Below are positions 58,305 to 64,000 of a stretch of 64,000 nt of DNA, one piece after another (positions within the stretch are counted from its first letter, which is position 1; the number at the start of each line of letters is the position of its first letter). Source of the DNA: Lycocorax pyrrhopterus obiensis (Eukaryota; Chordata; Aves; Passeriformes; Paradisaeidae). Location: NCBI GenBank assembly GCA_014706295.1, contig JACSVZ010000002.1:51920717-51984716 (forward strand), given 5' to 3'. Under the pieces are notes generated by a model. The model did not search any database and was not told the origin of the DNA. It saw nothing but the letters and a program-made list of their open reading frames with translations. A program made the translations under genes and the position numbers.

Positions 58305-61300
58305 AGCTGCTGCCAAATGCTAATGTCATTGCTTGGATTTCAAAAAAAAGAACAAATTCGTGGTAATTTTAACTTTGCATAGTGGGAAAAATTTCACTTG
58401 GGGGGCATATGTCTATCATTCAGCTCAATTAGAGTAGAACAGACACAGCAATTCATAATTCCTGGAGGGAAAGCAAGCTTCTGTTTCAATAACATGGATT
58501 CAAAGGGTTTCATCTCCAGAACGATCTCCGAGGGCATGAAATATGTTTCATTTAAATCTTAAACCTTGTTCATAATCGAGTAAAATCTGTAAGAGGGTTT
58601 TGCCACTCTGATTTCTTAAGGTTTCTTTTCTCCTTCATTGGGTTTTAAATACCTGTTAACAATAAATTATATCTTCGTGACCCAGTACAGTGAATGCATG
58701 TGCATCCACAAGTGTTTTTGTGCACATATGTGCCTAAATGCGGTTTTAATGATTGGACCAAGACTGCATGAATAGGTAAGACCCTATTTTCTAGTTCTTT
58801 GACTATATCATGGCCACGTTTACCTTGCATGAGGCAATATCTTAGCTAAGGTGACTTGGTTTTTCTTAATAAGGATGCCTGTGTTGGTCTCTCCATCAGA
58901 AAACATCCCAGCAGCCTTCTCATGGAGAGCTGCCAGGCTCCATGCTGATGTCCAAAGTGATCAGCCTTGACGATTTGTCTGCACTGTCTGAACTGCTCTG
59001 TATCCTGCCTGCTGGAAATCCAGATATCCATGCAATTTCACCAGCAGCTCTAATGAGGGGATGAATTGGGTGTAATCTCCTCAGATTTTATTCATTATCC
59101 TTTTCTGCCATCACGCAGAGGTCCAAGTGTCTTACGTCTCTTGCTACTGAACTTGCAACTCTCCCTTCTCTACTTGCTGGTTCCTATGGATTCCTAATCA
59201 GCATCCATGGAGAGACAATGTTTACTGTTAAGAGTCAAAAAAATGGATGAGTGATCTGGCTGCAGAAAAGTCTTCAGAAAATTCCCAGATTTGTTTCAAG
59301 ATCTAGTCCTTTAGAAGTTTACTCCTCAATATCCTTCTGTTGTCACAAACCACTGAAAGACTGGAGTCAGCTGGTTTTTCTTGGTAAGAAAAGTTATGCT
59401 GGACCTCACCTCATTTTTCATTTTAATTGACACAGTCATTGGAAGCCCAGGAGAAGCATAAACTCTTTGAGGAGGTGTGCAAAAAAGAATTTATTTTTTT
59501 AAGCTAAACTTGGCAGTGACGGTTCAGAAAGGCTTTAAGCAGCCTTGTAAGAACCCATGTCTTCTACAGAAAATGATGACAAGGGACTCGCTTTTTAAAA
59601 GGTCAGATCTTTGGGATGAGAGATATGGTACTGTGTGAGATAGAGAGCCGCGACATCCAGGAAGCACCAGGATTAATGCATTCTACCTCATGACTCCTAA
59701 TACTCATATTTAGTGTAAATGGTAAATACCTTTTCTCCTCAGAGCTTGTGCAACAATTTGATATAAGCTTTTCACTTGGGGAATACGGTGACAGTGTAGG
59801 AATTTGGAGAGTTTAAAGGCTTCTGACAACTGTCAGTTCAGAAATAAGTGACAAGAGACATAAAAACAGTGATGTTAAATCCACAGTAACGGATAGCTTG
59901 ACCTTTTGATCTTGAAATGTTTACATGTATTTTATTGTTTGATATAAACTTACACAATTTTACACATAGACAACGAGAAACTCCTATGAAATATAACTCT
60001 CATGCTGAGAATTCAAAATGCTTTTTTTTTCCTTAGGAAAATAATAAACAAAGAATATAAGGATATTAAATGTTTCTCTATCTTCTGTTGGTGTTACTCT
60101 GCTAAATGATAACCTTAAAAAGAGGTGCTTTTGACATGAGCATGAATTTCTTGACAAGAAGACAAGAAACGAGATATTTCTGGAGTTTTTTTCAAGCAAA
60201 TAAAGTGCCAGTTACAGCCTATCTGAATTCTAATGAAAGCATGAATGCATAGAGCTATAACCTTTCCTCTACACCAGGATGCGTGAAAACTACAGCCCAA
60301 ATCTTCAATTAATATGTACATGCTTAAGCACAGCTCCATGCACTGCCACACTCTGCAGAGTTGCCAACTCTCATATAAACTGTGAGTGTCATGACATTTA
60401 ATATCAATATTAAAATATCAGCTCACTGAGAACCTGGGTTTTCTTAGACATAAACAATGAGCTTTTTGTTGTAGAGAAGAATTGTGAATTAAGAATCTAG
60501 AAGTCACAGCATTCAGGGCACAGACTGAAGATATTTCTGCAGCCATATCAGCTACCTATTTTCTCATCTCTTAACATCAAATTTGATGAGATTAAATAAA
60601 AATAGAGAACTGCTTTGGGGATCCAGTACTTGACTTGTGTGTCCAAAATAAGGCAGGGTTGAATTGGTATTAGTAATTGCTTAATCTTTTTTTCAGATCC
60701 ATAGAAGTTCTCTTGGAGTTTCTTTAATAAGTTCTCATTTTTGTGCAGTTGATATAACCTCCCACCTGAGTTCTGCATTTCAGGGACAACATATATAAAT
60801 TTGTCCTATTCCTTTGAAATTTGCCCTAAGCCAGAAGGGAGTCCTGATGAAGTCCTAATTAATCCAGATGTCAGAGGAGGTGTGATTGTAGGCTAATTAC
60901 AAATGCTGTCTGCATATTTGCTGAAAGCTGTCAAAATGACTGAGTTTCTTTATTGTGTTTATTAAATTGTGCTCAACAAGCTCTTCTGCAAATTCTCTCC
61001 ACTGGTCTGGGCTTTCTCTTCAGTCTCCTTTCTTTTGCATTCTATTGTCTAGAGAAGTCTTTCATCACATTCTTGTGGGTTATTTAATTTTTTAAAACTC
61101 AAGTTCAGTTTTGGATGTTATACTTCCGTAACATTCTTGACATGGTGGGTGATGGGACCTGTGAGCAAAGCTCTCCTCTGTCATGCAAAGATGCTTTCCT
61201 AGGGCCAGACTGATGTCTGGAATTTACTGTGAATGCACAGCCTTCTAAGGTGTGTGAATGGCCTTATGAGATTATTCTCTAATTACAAACTACTTGACAG

Positions 61301-62849
61301 AATACAAGCTAGTGATGAGGAACTGCTTACTGTAAGATGACTGTTCACTGCTGGAGTAGAATGTAAATGAGAACTCTGGCAGTATATTTATGGTTAGATT
61401 CAATGATTGTTCCTTTTTATTTCATCTAGTATTAATAACCTTCTACCACTAATGTAACCTACTGAGAAGAAAATGTAGGCATAGAGTTTATTGTTTGATG
61501 TGTCATGTTTGTAGCGTTATGGAACTGAGTGCTAGCTCCAGGCTCTTCAGAAATAAGTGACTCACACTAAATAAATTCTGTCTGTGCCTTGTTATTGAGG
61601 GAAATAATACTTTTCATAATTAAAAAAAAAAAAGGTAGGGGGATGGTAGTACTTGGATAAGTACCTGACTAACTACCTGCAGGAAAAATCTGTGTGTAAA
61701 ACAAGGTTAGCCCTTCCCTTAGTACTACCACATTGCCTTGCATAGCCCACTGCTAGGAATGACAACACAATTGTTTCCCAGTGTAGTTGCCATTCCAGGC
61801 GTGTCTTTAGGAATCCCTAATATTTAATGATCATAACCTAAAAAAGGATATTTAGTGCTCTTCCAGACCAGAATGTATGACCTTAATTTGCCAAAGAAGA
61901 TGCACCTCGATGTTTTTGTTGGATTAGGTTTTAACTTCTTGCCAGTTCTTGAAATTAACAACTTGAGAGTGCTTACAAATGAAAAGCCACATTTTGACCC
62001 AGTTACTCAAACTGGTACAAGGTTGCTCACGTGGCTAATTAGCCTGAAGCTGAGATTGTTGTTTGTGAGCCTGATATAAGACAGCATTTATTAATGAAAA
62101 AGTGCAGGTTGATCTCAGTGGAACTAGTAGTTTAAGTGCCTCTCTGAAAAAGAGCAGTTTTCTTTGCTGAAATACGTTTTTAAATTACAGTTCTTTGATA
62201 GGATACAAATAGCCCTGAGAATACTGTTTTGGTCATAAGGTTCTTGGTCTATTTTATCTAAATTCTTGATCAAGATACCAAAACTGGTAAAGAAACTGCC
62301 CCAGGAGCTCCTTCAGATTAATAATGAATCTACTTTATTTTGGGAAGCAAAACTGCAAGGAGTGCAGAAGCTGAATTTCCATACAGGGCAGACTAAATCT
62401 GTGAAGTTCAGTCATTTACACTCCCCTATTATCTGGTCTCTAAGCCATGATTTAATGAGCTCTCTTTAACTGGGACCACAGCAATCCTCATGATGAAGTT
62501 CTGTGATGCCCCTTGGAAAAGAATACTTGTATTCTCTCGAATAAGTCAGAATGAAAGAAATCTGCATATCCTTTGTTCTTTGAAGTCTTGTAAGACTTTC
62601 ATTTACAAAAATAAACCCCCCCCAAAAACCCACAAATTAAAATTCTTGTGAAGTAATTTAATGTGCAGACTGCATAGATAATCTAAATAATGATAACAGT
62701 TAATCTGCATGTCCAACATATCATTCTTATATAGAGCAGCCAGAGTTTGAAGAGGAACACTCATGTGCTCAGGCTTGGTGAAATTGGTTTTTTTTTCCAG
62801 GTTTATTTAAAATTACAGATAGGCAGTGAATGATGAAGGGGAAAAAATA

Positions 62850-62900
62850 TGCTTAAATGTAGAATTTATAACAAACTATGTTTAAATGTAGAATTATGCA
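62850..62900. repeat. 29-bp imperfect tandem repeat
   Basis: TTAAATGTAGAATT occurs at 62853-62866 and again at 62882-62895, in units starting ATGYTTAAATG. It is a simple local duplication. Confidence 0.85.
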
Positions 62901-64000
62901 GTGTCTATAGTTTTTTAGGGTAAGAGGGCAATAGGGAGTAATTTTCCTATTTTTGTTAAAATAATATAAGCTACAAATTTTAATAGAGAAACACTAAAAG
63001 TTATTGTATATGTATTTACTGGGAAATGAAAAAAAGCTGGGGATTCCTTGGATATAGGGTAAGAAAAATTAATGTTTTTCTTCCTGTTTGATTGGCGGGG
63101 AGGTGGTTAAAGGCATATGGCAGGTGGAAGAACCTATGAAGAGAGTTATGTTATGAATAGTTCTTCTTTAATAGACAGTTCAGGTACCCCTTTGGGTGTT
63201 TGTTTCTTGGTTCTTGCTCAAGCAGTTAAAATTGTTTTAATTAGTTCCCATCTTTTTTCCTGTGTTTTGTGTACACAGGCAAAACTAATGAAAAAAACTC
63301 TGTAGAAAGAGTGAAGGACTCAGTTTGGATGGAGGCACGAATTTTCTCTTTTTCCCTTCAGGGATAAACAGACTGATGCCTCTAATTTTGTAATATTTAT
63401 GTAAATTTTTAAAAGGATGCTATTCACGTTTCCTGAGACTATCCCAGCCAACTTCCTTCAGCCACACCAACTCTGTAATTAGTACACTTACAAAGTTGCT
63501 TCCAAACTTTACTGCTAAGAGCAATCAGATCTCTTTTGAATTATTTTTTTAAGTGAACTAAAAACTGGAGACAACTGACTTTCTTAAGAAGAAACAGAAA
63601 GGATCAGCCTTCTTATATATCTATCTATCTCTCTACATACCAGTGAAAGTGAGCATGTGTGTATGTCTGAGAGAGACCTTTTTTCTTGGAAAGCAGAGAT
63701 TATATCCATATCTGCAGGGTAAGAAATTTCCGTCTTCAGAGAGGAACCGACAGTGTTTTGTAAAGGATCTTTTACTGCAGGTAGGAAGTACGTCAGTAAT
63801 GAGGTGGGATGGGACCTTAGGTAACTCCCTGGCACCAGATGTTAACAATGGAGCATAGGGTGCCAAGTCTGCACCTTATGAAGGTCAGAGAACAGGGAGG
63901 GTGAAAGGACTGTTTTGTGCTGGCTAAAAACAGCCTTCCTAAGTAAACAGATACCCCATGAAGCTTCCTGGCAGCAGGAGAACAGAATCACGGCCCAGGG

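Larger units (their letters stand above)
56816..64000. other. Unique noncoding DNA
   Basis: About 7.2 kb with no supported gene or mobile element. It holds a (TTTGC)4 repeat at about 58284-58304, an A-run at about 61621-61633, a C-run at about 62616-62624, a 29-bp imperfect tandem repeat at 62850-62900, and a short TATC run at about 63617-63630. Open stretches do not exceed about 100 codons and resemble no protein family. Confidence 0.55.

Overview
This window looks like vertebrate nuclear DNA from a bird, most probably a songbird (Passeriformes). The repeats are the evidence. There are several 5'-truncated CR1 LINEs with the avian CR1 3' end, solo LTRs of avian endogenous-retrovirus types, and one tRNA-headed SINE with a CR1-like tail that matches the zebra-finch type SINE (TguSINE1). 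The sequence is AT-rich, has no CpG-island-like block, and has stop codons throughout all frames. I found no host protein-coding exon, no host RNA gene, no CRISPR and no prokaryotic feature. It reads as a gene desert or the inside of a large intron. Family names are from memory of consensus sequences, not from a search.

Layout. 1-183: 3' end of a CR1 (+). 184-15469: unique noncoding DNA with small repeats and palindromes. 15470-15952: decayed ERVL-type LTR (+). 15953-22218: unique. 22219-22659: complete solo LTR (+) with perfect target-site duplications (TSDs). 22660-25402: unique. 25403-25848: CR1 tail (-). 26310-26932: CR1 tail of another subfamily (+). 26933-33969: unique, with two strand-asymmetric purine-rich tracts. 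33970-34990: old, internally deleted CR1 (-). 34991-37995: unique.

37996-39635 is an ERVL-type solo LTR (-) carrying a second, complete solo LTR (38114-38725, -) nested inside it. 39636-44355: unique. 44356-45107: solo LTR (+) with TATA box and poly(A) signal. 45340-45560: long (TTTC)n tract. 47524-47659: tRNA-derived SINE (-). 47660-52854: unique, with a cluster of transcription-factor-like motifs near 50935-50977. 52855-55512: the longest CR1 copy (+), with endonuclease and start-of-reverse-transcriptase remnants. It is split by an LTR at 54293-55193 and has lost most of its RT domain. 56631-56815: CR1 tail (-). 56816-64000: unique.

No genes work together here. The story is a history of retroelement insertion: CR1 LINEs supplied 3' ends that the SINE shares, and LTR retroviruses landed in unique DNA, in a CR1 and in an older LTR, then recombined down to solo LTRs. 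I found no convincing new biological system. The best leads are the nested insertions, the SINE/LINE tail pairing, and a few motif clusters that could be conserved regulatory DNA.
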